Positions 1-11,344 of a DNA stretch of 64,000 nucleotides are shown here, piece after piece. Both the position numbers and the translations under genes were made by a program. Position 1 is the stretch's first letter, and every line of letters starts with the position of its first letter. The stretch covers positions 1,302,001 through 1,366,000 of the forward strand of contig OZ017756.1 in NCBI GenBank assembly GCA_963969365.1, given 5' to 3'. This DNA comes from Asterochloris sp. CNOR1 (taxonomy: Eukaryota > Chlorophyta > Trebouxiophyceae > Trebouxiales > Trebouxiaceae). A model generated the notes under the pieces. The model searched no databases. It was not told where the DNA came from and saw only the letters and a program-made list of their open reading frames with translations.

Positions 1-37
1 ATGCAGTCTAGCAAGCGCTGCAGGCGCATCCCTGCAC

Positions 38-133
38 CTCGTCAATGCGCTCGCCATGGCGCATGACCACCAGATACTGCCGCCGTACTGGAGGCCCAGA
101 GGGCTGCCGCTCTTCGCGATCCTGCTCCTGCAT
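38..133 (-). CDS. Histidine-phosphatase-superfamily protein, first coding exon only (gene runs off the left edge)
   Basis: One exon of 32 codons is visible. It starts with ATG at 133 and ends in GAG at 38, just before a GT donor (complement of 36-37), in phase 0. The translation ends in YLVVMRHGERIDE, which carries the RHGE signature of the histidine phosphatase (phosphoglycerate-mutase-like) superfamily, where the histidine accepts the phosphate. The residues before it (MQEQDREERQPSG) are polar and show no signal peptide. The RHGER-D form resembles the eukaryotic UBASH3/TULA-like and plant 'phosphoglycerate mutase family' proteins, but too little is visible to choose. The rest of the gene lies left of the window. 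An earlier coding exon to the right of 133 cannot be excluded. Confidence 0.55.
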
Positions 134-1513
134 GCCCAGCTCAGCCTGCAGGGGAGCGTGGCACCCTGTCAGGTTCCGTCTTGGTGCCTGGCAAAGCCTT
201 GGGCTCCAGCGTGTGCAGTCTGCATGCTACCGGCACTGATTGTGTGAGGCTCTGGGCAAGCCAACAGGGTCTTGCTCTGCCCCAGCTCTGCCTGCAGTCC
301 AGCAGAGCAGCGTGTCAGATCCCAGGTCCAGTGACCCCCCTGCAGACACCAAGCTCGTCATAACGTCGTTATGGGAGGCAGAGGAATGCTGCACTGAAGC
401 AGCACAGCAGTAGGTCAGCAGCGGCTCAGTCAGGCCCCTCTCTTCAGGCCCAAGGTGTGGCACAGATTGTTGGAAAGCCAATGGCAGTGAACATGGCACC
501 CTGTGAATGCTTTGGGACAGCCTTGGTAATTCATCAAGTGCAAAAGCACTCAGACCGCTCTTGTCCAGCATGTGTGTGCCAGCCAGTGCGTGGTAATGCA
601 GTCTCTGCCTGCTCAAAGGCTGGCAGTTCGTCAGGCCCTAGCACATGGTGATGCATCGGGCCGCAAAGCAGCAACCTACAGGTGGCCCCTGTCAGGGCCA
701 AGGTGAAGGGAGGACTGCACAGCAGGCTACATAGACCCATTCTGTGGAGCGACTTAGTGCTCCAGCCGCACGAATGTCACAATTCAGCGGCTGAAAGTGC
801 AGACTAGTGCTTGCCTGTGTCTGAAGCTGCTCCACAGCTCCAGGCTCAGGAGAGTCCTCTGCTCCCTGCCCAGACTCTCCTGAGCCAGGAGCATTGTTCT
901 GGTTCCTACACAGCAGAAAGCGCATGTAGGAGTGGCACCTTTGTGAACAGCCATTAGGCCTAGGCAAGGCTCATCCTGGCCTACCCCTCAGCGGATGCTG
1001 GCTTGCTTGATGATGCCATTATGGGAATGGAGGCAGCAGCAGAGAACAGGACCAATCTTCTGGTGGGGCCTGATGACTTTTGACAGGCAATTTGCAGTGC
1101 AGCAGGGAGTTTCCTGAAGGGACGCAGGCAAATTTGAGTTTGAGCTCTTTGAAAAATTATATGGCGCATGAGTCTGGCTGTCAGGGGTAAATCAGGCCGC
1201 CAGACAAGACAGGGCGCTGTCCTGCTGATTCGGTGCTGCAGCTTTAGAATTCTCTGACCTGCCCTGAAGCTGAGCCTCATTTATTGCAGTGACAGCCGAG
1301 GTGCTGGCGTATAGAGTTATCTCCTTTGAACAGATAGATCGGTGTCTGCTTTGGATCAGCCTTGACCCTCTATGCACAAAACATTGCTGCCTCAGTCCGG
1401 ATGCAAGGGCCAACTGTCAGCCCCTGGAGCAGCACAACATAGAGGCAGTCTGTTGAACAGGTGCGTCAGCAGACCTGCCTCAAGGCCCCTGCAGCAGCTG
1501 GGGCGAGACACGC
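134..1513. other. Intergenic region between divergent genes
   Basis: About 1.4 kb between the left-edge phosphatase exon (minus) and the kinase-like gene (plus). Open frames here (for example 227-616 minus and 1192-1413 minus) have no recognisable domain, no consistent splice pattern and no phase continuity with either neighbour. It should contain both promoters and 5' leaders, but no TATA-like element stands out. It could hide a further 5' exon of either gene. Confidence 0.4.
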
Positions 1514-4500
1514 ATGGCACCCTGTCAGTCCTTGCAGAAGAACACTTGGCCAGTCCGGAAGCATTGCTTTCCACCATGCAGGCCGCTGCGGCAGCCATGC
1601 CGCAGCACACACCAGCCACAGTGGCAAGTGGCTCGCCTGTCCAGGCAGCAGGCAATACGTGTGGCACATGCCGCGTCCACAGAGTCACCTTCAGTGGATG
1701 AGGCCCTGGAGGACGCAGCCAAAAAGGCCGACAAGGGGGCGGATGGGCTCCAGCAGAGCGTGCAGGACGCAATTGAGAACGCCAAGTCTGCCCTGTCCAA
1801 TAGCTTTGATAGCCCTCTCCCAGAAGGCCCTGTTGGCAAATATGAGGAGGCAGAGCTGTCTGACGAGCTGAAGGGAGAGGTGATTCAGTCATTGTGACAC
1901 TGGACACTGAGGCCTCCGTGAAGAGGTCCTGCCTGTGAGGCGCAGCAGTTTGCTGGGGGACGGCAGTGGCAGTCGCGCTTTCATGCACAGCTGCTTGCTA
2001 AGCAGTTGACACCAGGCCAACAGCTCAGTCAGGATGGCCTCCTGCGAGGTGGTGTCGCAGAGCGCGGCTGGCCTGTTCTGACTTTGCTGCACTTGCATGC
2101 ATGTCCTGATTGCTCCCTGCCAGCTGCTGCCAGCCTGTGCAGCTGCCAAGGCAGCAGGCTGTAGTGCTGAATGAACCGATGCAGTGCACTGACCAGCCAC
2201 TTTGGACTGATCCCTGTGTACTGCAGATCATCCGGGTACCCTCCAACTTTGAGGCCAGGCCAGGGCTGCAGCTGACAGAGGACCTGGTTGTGGGCAAGGA
2301 GCTGGGAGAGGGGGTGCAGGGGAGAGTGTTCTGCCTTGACCGCCCTGATGGGGAGGGGACAACTCAACTGCTCAAGGCAGGGCACAGCCTGTCTCCCTCT
2401 GTCTTGCTGTCTGAGGCTTGTTTGCCATCAAGCAGAGGGTCAATTATTGTCTGCAATCGCATAGGGGATCAGCATGGGCTCACCAATGCAGCTCCTGCCT
2501 GTAGTGGCAGCTGTGTCCAAATAGGAACCTCTCCTCAATGCAGGGTAGCCTGCCTCATGATTATTTCTTCCTAGACTTGGCTTATCTTTGCTGGCTTGAG
2601 ACATCAGGACATGTAGCTCTCCAGCAGACAGCATTGGCAGCATGCTGCTTTGCTGTGCTCCATGGTGCCCTTCCCATGCTGTCCCTAGCAGCCCTCACAA
2701 ACCCTGTCAATGGCCTGTGTTGCTGTGCCGCAGGTGATGAAGTACAAGACTCTGACCCCAGTCACTGGCATCGACGTGGGCATGCAGCGGGAGTGGCTCA
2801 TTGGGCAGCAGCTCAACACGCTGAAGGGAGAGGATGGCAAGTTGCATGGTGCGCGCTGCGTGGAGTGTTTGCTGTCTGGAAGTGCCCCCAGCTGCCACTC
2901 CTCGTGTCTTGTGACCTGGCTGGATGCCCTCGCCCCTGCAGGCACTGGCACAGCCTTTGTGCTTACAGAGCAGCAAGCAGCTTGCAGCAGTGGCCTGCAC
3001 TGAGAGGCTGAGCCTGGTGCATCTTCTCACCCTGTCACTCTTGCAGGCTTCATGGCTACGGGCGCAGCCATCATCCAGGAGGACGACATGCTGGTGGGCC
3101 TGCTGATTGAGCGCGTCAATGGGTGGCCTGTGGAGAAGAGGTTGACCAAGGATGAGAGCTTCACTGACATCAACTACCTCCTTGAGTGCCTCCGCCAGGT
3201 AACAAGTCAGGGTGTGCGTCTCCCTGCCCATGCTGGCAGGCCCAGCTGCTGACCCAGTGGTGTGCTGCTGCTCTTGCTCAGCTGCGGCGCCTGCCTGGAG
3301 AGCAGGAAGTCAGCCATGCGGAGCTTGAGCAGGTGTGTGTACTCGTTCATTACAGCATGGTCTTGCACATGCTAGGCCATGAAAGGAAGCACAAGTAGCC
3401 TCCTCGCCTTCATGTGGCATCCAGGTGTTCAGCAGTCAGGGTTTGTCCCCACCTGCCCTGGATGAAGCTGCTGGCCTGCGCTTTGACCCAGCTTGATCCC
3501 AGTCAGGCGGGTGGGGTCACAGCTGATGTGACAAGCAATACACACACGTAGTGCAGCCACCTGGCTGTAGGTGTTCAGCTACCTGGACCGTGCTTACAAC
3601 GAGATTGGTTTCACACATGGTGACCTGATGACCGGCAACATCATGGAGCACAGGTGAGCGACCTGGGAACCCCGTGGGTGGCACCCTGCGGGTTCCACCG
3701 CATGTGCTCTTACTCATCTTGGGGCCCTGAGGCCTGGGTCCCTGCCCCCCCCACCTAGGTGAAGAGCTGATCTAGGGGGCCGTGGTCTGCCATGCTGCCT
3801 ACGCAGCACACAGCTGATAGCTGCTTGGGAGCCCACAGGGACCGCCCTGCTCCACTCCTGCTGCCATCACAACCATTTGTGCCCTGCTGCCAAGACCTGC
3901 ACATCTGGCCAGCTTCATTAGCTGGGTCGCCTGCCTAGCCAGGCGCTTGTGCCGGCCAAGTCATGCTGTAGAGGCAGACATCACTTTATATGAAGGTCTG
4001 TATGAGCCTGATGCCCTGCTTTCGTGAGCCCGGCAGCAGCTTGCTCTCTCTCTCTCCGCTGGGTCCAGCTCCAAAGCTATCCTGCCTTGCCTTCATGCCA
4101 TCAAGAGCAGGACAGGTTGCAGGGGCAAACATGCAGTCCTTTCAGGACTGAAGCCTCACAAAGAGCCGAGTCAGGATCTGGTGCCCTGCTGCCATGCTGT
4201 ATGCCCCCTGCTCATGCACAGCCGGTCCTGCTCTGGTGCCTGTGTGGCAGCAATTGGCAGCTGTCCAAGCCTGCTCTCTGGCGCAGGACTGAGGCGCGCA
4301 CATTCCTGCCCAAGGGCTTTGTGGATGAGGAGAACACCATGACGGGGTTGGTGGACCAGGAGAACAATGTCTTCAAGCTAGCAGGTGGGGTTCCTTGTTG
4401 TTTTGCAAAGCAGGCCAGGCTGTCTGTGCTGCTGTCGGCTGGCCGTCCAGAATGATCACACTGCTGGTTGCCAGGTGGGTACACACACTCTCTTCCAAGC

Positions 4501-6198
4501 TGCCTGCAGCAAACAGTAAGCCATAAGAATCATGTGGGGCAGCACCCTGCAGCATCTGGTCCTGCAGAAGGCACAGGTACACATGCACCTCTCCAAACAG
4601 CAGGTGACCAGCGCACAAAGAACCACCCTGACCTGCTCGAGCAGGCACCAGCACCACCAAGATAGATCAGAGATGCTGAATCTTGTGACACAGATGCTGT
4701 GTTGAAGCTGACGTGCAGTGGCTGGCTAGCTTATACTTGCTCAGCATTAGCATGCGTCTCTTCACATCCGCATGCGAGGCATGTGCCAACGTGCTGAGCT
4801 AAATGAATGAACAGATCTGCCTGCTGCAGATGATGACGCTCCCCGGGAGCTGGAGTTCAGGCTGCTGGACTACGGCCACGCCAGGCTGAATCGCAGCAAG
4901 GCGCTGCAGCAGCTGCCCAAGGCACACAACTTCGAGAAAATCGGTTACCGTCAGTGAGTGCTGCCATGATTCGCTGTCACTCAGCAGTCCTGGTGGGTGT
5001 GGGGCATGCTCCCTCTGGGGCATGCAATGCTCTGCAGGGCACCACCCAGAGAGCATATGAGTAATGAGCCATGCCCTGGTGACCTGAGGACGACTCCCTG
5101 TGGCGGCAGCTTTCTGACAACTGACAACTTCTCTCTGTGTAGGATCTGGAAGAACAAGGGGGATGTGTGGAGGCTTCTGCAGGACGTTGCTGTCATCATT
5201 GATGGCAGGACATGGAACGCCCGCGACGAGCCTGAGGTGCAGCTTCTGCTGCAGATTCCTGCTGCTCTGAGGCGTGGCTGCAGATCTTGACGATGTGCTG
5301 ATTTCTTGAGCCTGATCACATGCCTTGCCGTAGACTCCCCTCTACTCATGCTGCAGGCTTTGCCTGTGCCTTTTGCTGGACCCCTGGCTGTGCCAGATGT
5401 TCACCTTGCTATGATCTTTACAGTATTGTATAGGATGACCACATGCTTACTTTCTGCTGCTGATGCTAAGTCTCTCTTGCAGGTGCGGCTGCTCATTGGC
5501 CTGCTGCGCAAGGTGACAGGCGTCACTGTTGCAGCATTCTTCCGGTCAGACAAGGTGCGGCCCAGACTGGACAGCGTGTGCGTCACAATTATCTGTTGGC
5601 AGGCCTGGCCTTTGCGGCAATGGAGTGCATGCCTTGTCAGCTCAGTATGTGCGGCTCAGCAGAGGAGGCTGTGCTCAGCATACACCGCTCTGCTGCAGGT
5701 TGGGGCCATCAGGTACAGTGGAAAGCAGGCAGAGATGCCCTGGCACCAGAGCGGTGGCTTCGGCCACGACATCCGCATGTGGCGCATGAGGTGAGAGCAC
5801 CAGCTGCGGTCAGCGCATAACCCCTTGCCACTCTGCTTTGTGTCCATTGCTGTCAGCTCAAGCAGTATGTTCCAGGATGCCCCAGTTAGGTCGCCTCCCA
5901 CATGCTGCCCGGTCCTGGCCTGTCAGGTCTTCAGGCCTCTGACAATCCCCTGCCACTGAGCTGTGCTACTGTGAGCAGGCCTCTGACAATCCCCTGCCAC
6001 CGAGCTGTGCTACTGTGAGCAGGCTAACAGAAGCTCTGCGCACTCAAGCAGTACCTGCTACTACCTGCCAGGTTCTGGGCCTTCAGCTTTGAGCGCAACA
6101 CCAAAATCCTTCCCGGGGAGGCCCTTCAGTGGTTGAACGACAAGGAGGAGTACTACCAACAGAAATATGCAGGCGCCCGTCCATCCTCTGCAAAATGA
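1514..6198 (+). CDS. Protein-kinase-like protein with predicted chloroplast transit peptide
   Basis: Twelve exons join in phase: 1514-1879, 2227-2376, 2734-2848, 3047-3198, 3282-3332, 3571-3653, 4287-4384, 4830-4953, 5143-5236, 5483-5554, 5699-5790, 6072-6198 (507 residues, TGA). Residues 1 to about 45 are Arg/Ser-rich and nearly free of acidic residues, ending near RVAHAAS, like a plastid transit peptide; an acidic helical stretch follows to about 122. The kinase fold begins with LGEGVQG (149-154), then a beta-3 lysine near K172 or K175, the catalytic loop THGDLMTGN (H294, D296, N301) and LDYGHAR (352-354) in place of DFG. Catalytic residues are present, so it may be active, but it matches no classical Ser/Thr kinase subfamily I know. 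A short insert follows the catalytic loop. Intron 2 uses a GC donor at 2377. The substrate is unknown. An extra upstream exon is possible. Confidence 0.8.
3421..3436 (+). repeat. Weak copy of the acceptor edge of the next kinase exon
   Basis: CCAG followed by GTGTTCAGCA matches the first bases of the true exon that starts at 3571 (GTAG then GTGTTCAGCT). It lies upstream of that exon inside the intron. It is only about 14 bases long and could be chance, but it fits the exon-edge copy pattern seen across the window. Confidence 0.35.
5932..6019 (+). repeat. 44-bp perfect-unit tandem duplication inside kinase intron 11
   Basis: Two head-to-tail 44-bp copies (5932-5975 and 5976-6019) differ by one base (CCACTGAG against CCACCGAG). 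They lie in the intron between the exons ending at 5790 and starting at 6072. The near identity implies a recent duplication. Each copy contains GTGAGCAG, a donor-like string. Confidence 0.9.
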
Positions 6199-6673
6199 GC
6201 CAATGCCTGCTACTTTACCAGGCACTGTCAGCAGAAGGGTTTCCAATAGTACACCAGACTCCCACCTGGCACTGCTGAAAGACAGTGTCTGGTCCACCAT
6301 TAGATGGCTTCTGATAACAAGTGCCTGTAGTTTTGTGGGACATAAACCCTTGCAGGCCGCAATTCTTTACACAGCCGCAGGATGTTGAGTCGCTTGGCAA
6401 TGTGTGCCACCCGGCCTGGGCAGCCATCCCATGACATTGCTGTGGAGTTTGCTCAGTGCAACCCCACACATTGCAAGACGGCTGCTTCTCATCGACCCCA
6501 GTACTTGCTGGATGAGCAGAAATGTTCAGAATCCTGTGTAAGCTTTCAGACACTGTCACTAGGTGTCAGACCAGTTGGCATGCGTATAGTGCTCTGTGCA
6601 AGGGCTGCAATCTGGGGCTTGCAGCACGCAAGCAGCAAAGGCATCAGCCCAGCTGCAGATGTTGATGTACATG
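6199..6673. other. Convergent 3' intergenic region
   Basis: The kinase-like gene (plus) and AP-2 mu (minus) end tail to tail here. A TGTAA at about 6535 on the plus strand could be the kinase polyadenylation signal. TTACA at about 6365 (TGTAA on the minus strand) could serve AP-2 mu. The two 3' untranslated regions would then overlap. No coding potential is supported. Confidence 0.45.
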
Positions 6674-9600
6674 TCAAACTCGAACATTGTAGTCTCCTGA
6701 CTTGCAGACCTTCCGCACCCACTTATCGACCTTGTAATTGCTCTTCTCCCATACCTTCAAGTACTGCACCCGCAGGCCACTTGCACTGAACATGGGCACC
6801 TGCACACAAGAGGCTGATGCTTTGTGCATGCCACAAGGTCAGCATCAGAGTAAAGGAGAGCGCCGCCTGTGGGTCTGTGTGGCCAGAGGAGCAGAGCTGG
6901 GAGGAGCATGCACTATGATCAAGCTCTGGCAGCAGGGCTCACCTGGAAGGCCATCTGGATGGGTGGTCGTGCCCAGGGCTTCTTTTCTCTGGTGGTAGCT
7001 ATGAGCTCAACAGAGGCTACCAGAGCGCTCTCTGTCTGCCCTGTAAAGCGCTTGATTTTCCAGACCAGGCAGTGCTTCTTGCTGTCGTACTTGGCCTTGC
7101 CTGCAGGACCACCGCAATATGAAAATCACATTAGAAAGAGAATCATGGTGAACATTGCAGGGCAACAGCGGCCACCACATGACAGGTGATTTGGACACAG
7201 CTCTGGACCTGAATACCATTGTGCAAGGGAGAAGTAAGAACCCCGTGCCTGTAAACAGCAGCAGCGAGCTGGCACATGCAAAGCAGCAAGTAGCTGACCT
7301 TGTGAAGTCTGGATGTCTGCCTTTGCTGTGTTGTCAGGCACAGGGATGTTGACCACCACGTTCAGCGCAAACAGCTTGTTGTTGAATGCGCTTTTGACTT
7401 TTACATTAACCTGCAGGGGAGGCATCGCTAGAGTTGCAAGCCATGACAAGCCACTGGGACAGCGATCTCCAAAGCATGAGACCTCCTGACCGGCAGCTTG
7501 GCTTCCGAACCCAGATGCAGGGCCCCTTGGCATAAGACAGCAACCAGGGGTGAGCATCCTGGCACAGCTTTCGTTCCTTCAGCCCCCATACGCAGCACAA
7601 GAAGGCAAGACCCAGCCCTAGCAGCGCATCTTTTGTCAAGCCACTCCCCTCACGCCCCACCTGCACTCTCTCACACATGCACTGGTCACCTCTGCAGCAC
7701 CACAGCCCCCCCAAACTTGCATGCATGGCACATGCAGCATGTCTGCTAGAAAGGAAGCCATGGAGCATACTCGGAAAAGCTCCCACAAAAGCAGCACACA
7801 GCCCACACTGCAATATATCTGTGCGTCTAGTTGCATGTTAGATACACAGCCACCCTCTGAAAAGGCCTCAACCCATCGCAGATGCCCAGCAGAGGTCCAG
7901 CCCTTGTACATCTCCTCACCCACCTCCATGCGAGTCCGGCCCATCTCATTGATGATAGGCAGGACGCGGAAGGGCAGGCTGATGCCCTCCTGGCACCGGT
8001 ACTTCATCAGGTCAAACTCCCCGTCGGGTGGCACGAAGCTGACCACCTTCTCCGTGTTGAAGCGCCCCAGGTTCACGCACTGGTGGAAGGTCACGTCCTG
8101 CAGGCACATGGGGCACCGTGAGTGATTGGAGCAGTCAGGGACTACCCACAGAAAAGAGGCAGCATGCTGCATGTGAGGTTGACAAGTGAGGGCCTGCTGG
8201 CTGACCCACTTGTGAGGGGCACCTGCCATCCTCACAAACTGAGCAGTGCGCGTAGATGCAGGCAACTGTGTGCACACATCCGGCACGACACCACAGGCAG
8301 AGTCAGGCAGCTCGGCTCCGGCAGCGCCGCAGAAAGCAGGTGCAAACCAATTGACTGCCGTCTTACAGCTTACTAGGCAGCTGCCATACCATCAGCACAA
8401 CCCATCCCCCACCTGCACCCACCTCCAGCTTGTTGTTCAGTTCCAGTGTGGCATCAGGCATGCCGCTACATAGCAAGCTGCATGGCGCGGCCATAGCTGT
8501 CTCTACCCACTCTTACTTCCAGTGCATCACATAGGCTGGCACCTAATGAACATACTTACACCTGCAGTGCTGCAGGCAGTTGAGGGACCGACCACCATGA
8601 GCGCACCTCCCACCAGAAGATTGTGATCCTGGTCAAGGCTTGATCCTCACCTCCAACTTATCGTTCAGGCCCAACTTGACATCAGGCATGCCACTGAGGA
8701 AGACTTTCATCACGATGCGCCCATTGACATCTGCCCGCAGCACCGTGCCCTTGTTGCTCATCAGCATGTTCACCTGCGGGAGCCGGGTGAGCCTGTCAGG
8801 GCATAGGAGCTGCGGCCCTGTGTCAATTTCTGGACTTCTCAGCCTTCTGACTAGTCAGGTGGGCCGGGGGCTGCCTGTCCATGCTCAGAACTGCAGGCGA
8901 GCTTTCAATGCCCTAGCTGCTGACGGCATGTACAGCCCCAGGAGCCAGCCGTGGATGCTCAGAAGTCCACATGCAGGGCCCTATAGCCTCCTTTCCTGCT
9001 GTCCAGGGGATGCCGGCAATTGCACAAGAATGCGGGCACCAGCTCAGCCGGACCATCACTGCTTCTGCAAGTCACCGACCTGCTCCACAATGTCCAAAAA
9101 AATCTCATTCTTCTTGTACTTCAAGCTGTCTTTGCGCCACCCCACAGCGCCAGTCACCTGCAGGAAGCAGCTCATGACTGAGCTCACTGCTGCAACGCTG
9201 CACAGCCAGGTCAGCCCAGGCTGTCATGACAGCACAGCAGGGACTGCACTGCCGAGAGACAGCTTCAGCACAGCTGAAACACATCAGGGCAATGGGTAGC
9301 AGGTGAGCTGCAAGCTCTTGATATGCAGCTCCGCCAGCACAGTTGCAGCTCCTCCAGCACGGCTCTCTGAAACCAGGCGCAACATCTCCACACCAAGCAG
9401 ACAGCATGGTGCTGTATCCTTCTCACCGGCAGCCTGACTGGAGGCTGCCTCCTGCACCCTCCTCGACTTGACACAGCCAGAAGACAGGGCGGGTTGTCAA
9501 AAAATTGCCAGCAGACAGCATGGCTCAGGTGTGGCCCACCTGCAGGGTGGCTGAGGCTGCCTCCTGCTCCCTCTTCAGCTTGGCTGACTCTGTGATGAAA

Positions 9601-10834
9601 CCCTTCTGGAAGATGTACTGCTTCAGTATGTTTGGGTCGATCACCTGCACGGAGTTGCATGACACAAACCTCCCTTCAGCACTGGCGTGTTGTCTACGGC
9701 AGCACACCACTGCTGTTCCAACGGAACGCAGCATGGTGCATTGGCAGCATGAGCCTGGCACTTGTGTGTACAGCAGTCCGCAGCAAGCAGGCCTCGCACG
9801 TGCACTGGCCTGCACAGCACAGGCTGCATAATGCACTGAATGACAGGCTGATATAAAGCTCACGGGGCATGAGTCACGTGAAGGTGTGAGGAAGGGTGTC
9901 TGATGTGGCCTGTTTCAGGCAGCGAGCATTCACGCATGGCAGGCACAACTTACAGCAGAAGCTCCCTGCTTGACAGCTTCAAGCAAGACTGACCTGTGGG
10001 TAGCCAAAGTCAAGAATCTCATCAAGCAGCTCATAGATGAGCACAAAGTTGGACTTGATGCTCTGCTCGCTGAACTCCCCTCCAAAGTAGCTCTTGAACA
10101 GCGTCACCAGCTGCATGGAAACAGGTGGATGGTCAGGGGCTGTTGGTCAGCACATGAGCTGTTGCTGGGCTGCCCATGTCAGTCGCAGGGAGGAAGGCAG
10201 GCGAGGACCTCCTGGCAATTTCTGCTTCGCACCACACCAGTCAGCGGTGGTGCAGTCGAGTCCAGAAGCATGCACAGCAGTCACAGAAGCCCCTTGGACA
10301 AGTTTGCAGACCAAGGCAGGCTGCCCCTCTGCAGGCAAGTAGCCACTCGACAGCCCAATGACAGGGTTGGGGGAAGCACGCGCACCTGTGTCATGAACTG
10401 GAAGGCCAGCATGACATTGGCGTTGTTCTTGGTGACGGCCAGCAAGTAAACGTCATTGTGCCTCATGTACATGAAGCTGCAGGAGCCCATGACACGCACA
10501 GGGGACTGCAGCGCCAGCGACTCTGTCTCCTTGGGGGAGTTAATGATGTGAGTGCGGAAGGCTGATGCCAAATTCCGCCTGCAATGTAAGAGGGAACAAC
10601 GCTTGAGTCGGCTGAGGACAGGCACTGTATCTGTAAAGAAGGGACTCACAATTTTGAGCAGCAGCAGGTGCAGCTGCAATCTGCGCTGGATGCCAACACA
10701 CGCAAAATGCGTTTGATGTCGGCAGCTTCATGGTGTTGTTCCACTCACTCTACATCATCTCTGTAGGTCCTCTGAATCAGAATGTCCCCCTTCAGGTTGA
10801 GGAGGTACAGCGCAGCACAGGCACATGAAGACAT
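6674..10834 (-). CDS. AP2M: AP-2 complex subunit mu (clathrin adaptor medium chain)
   Basis: Ten exons on the minus strand: 10834-10749, 10578-10386, 10110-9994, 9644-9540, 9157-9080, 8773-8651, 8097-7924, 7410-7299, 7100-6943, 6799-6674 (423 residues, TGA at 6674). All phases agree. The N-terminal longin-like domain has [13 protein letters not shown], then SYFGGEF and [19 protein letters not shown]. The mu-homology domain has [42 protein letters not shown] and [19 protein letters not shown], closely matching plant AP-2 mu. It recognises tyrosine-based cargo signals and phosphoinositide at the plasma membrane during clathrin endocytosis. Length is near the plant 438; the shortfall is the variable linker before DVTFHQ, which I could not place between 8098 and 8650. 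That linker may be lost or lie in an exon I missed. It is head-to-head with the gamma-carbonic anhydrase gene. Confidence 0.93.
8421..8465 (-). repeat. Copy of the 3' edge and donor of AP2M exon 8651-8773
   Basis: The complement reads GCATGCCTGATG, then diverged bases, then AAGCTGGAGGTGGG. It matches the end of the exon at 8651-8773 (GCATGCCTGATG ... AAGTTGGAGGTGAG), including the donor. Translated it gives [15 protein letters not shown] against [15 protein letters not shown]. It lies about 190 bases downstream in the following intron. The only acceptor-like site before it (TGTAG) would put it in the wrong phase, so it is unlikely to be an exon. Confidence 0.85.
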
Positions 10835-11344
10835 GCTCAGGTCCTGCTGATGCCTCCCTGACGCGCTCTGAAGCTGGTCCTCCTGATTGGTATGGGTCTT
10901 ACGAGTTCACCAAAGTGGGCACTGCCCTGAACGCAAAACTTCTGCTGCAAATTCACTGCTTTGCACAGCGTGCTGTGATATCGAATGGCAGGACTTGATT
11001 CACTGGCCAGCTCCAGCTGGGGAAAGTCACTGGTATCAGCTAGGGTCAGGAATCTGGAGCTGCTTAGATTGCAGGCTTTGCTGCACTGCTGATTGTGGTC
11101 GAGCTGCAGGGAGCACCCTCTGGATTGAGCACGACCTTTGGCAGCTCGGCTGCTGTAGATCTGGAGGTCAGGGCATGCCTGAATGCATCTAGCCAAAGCA
11201 CATGCTGAGCATTGACAAGTGGCATGGCCATGCCATTCTGATGGCAGCTATGCTGTTTGTGATGAAGTCTTCACTGCCATGCAGTGAATGCCTCTGGAAG
11301 AGTTCTACTTCGACTTGCAGGGGTGACGCAGCCAGTGGCCTGCC
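10835..11344. promoter_or_regulatory. Head-to-head promoter region of AP2M and gamma-CA
   Basis: About 510 bp separate the AP2M start codon (10834, minus) from the gamma-carbonic anhydrase start (11345, plus). Short ORFs on both strands have no domain. It is expected to hold both promoters and 5' leaders; no TATA box, riboswitch or other motif is evident. Confidence 0.5.

Noticed and set aside
8100-8650. AP2M linker exon
   Set aside because: Several short open segments exist (for example around 8290-8345), but none has both splice sites in phase with the flanking exons.
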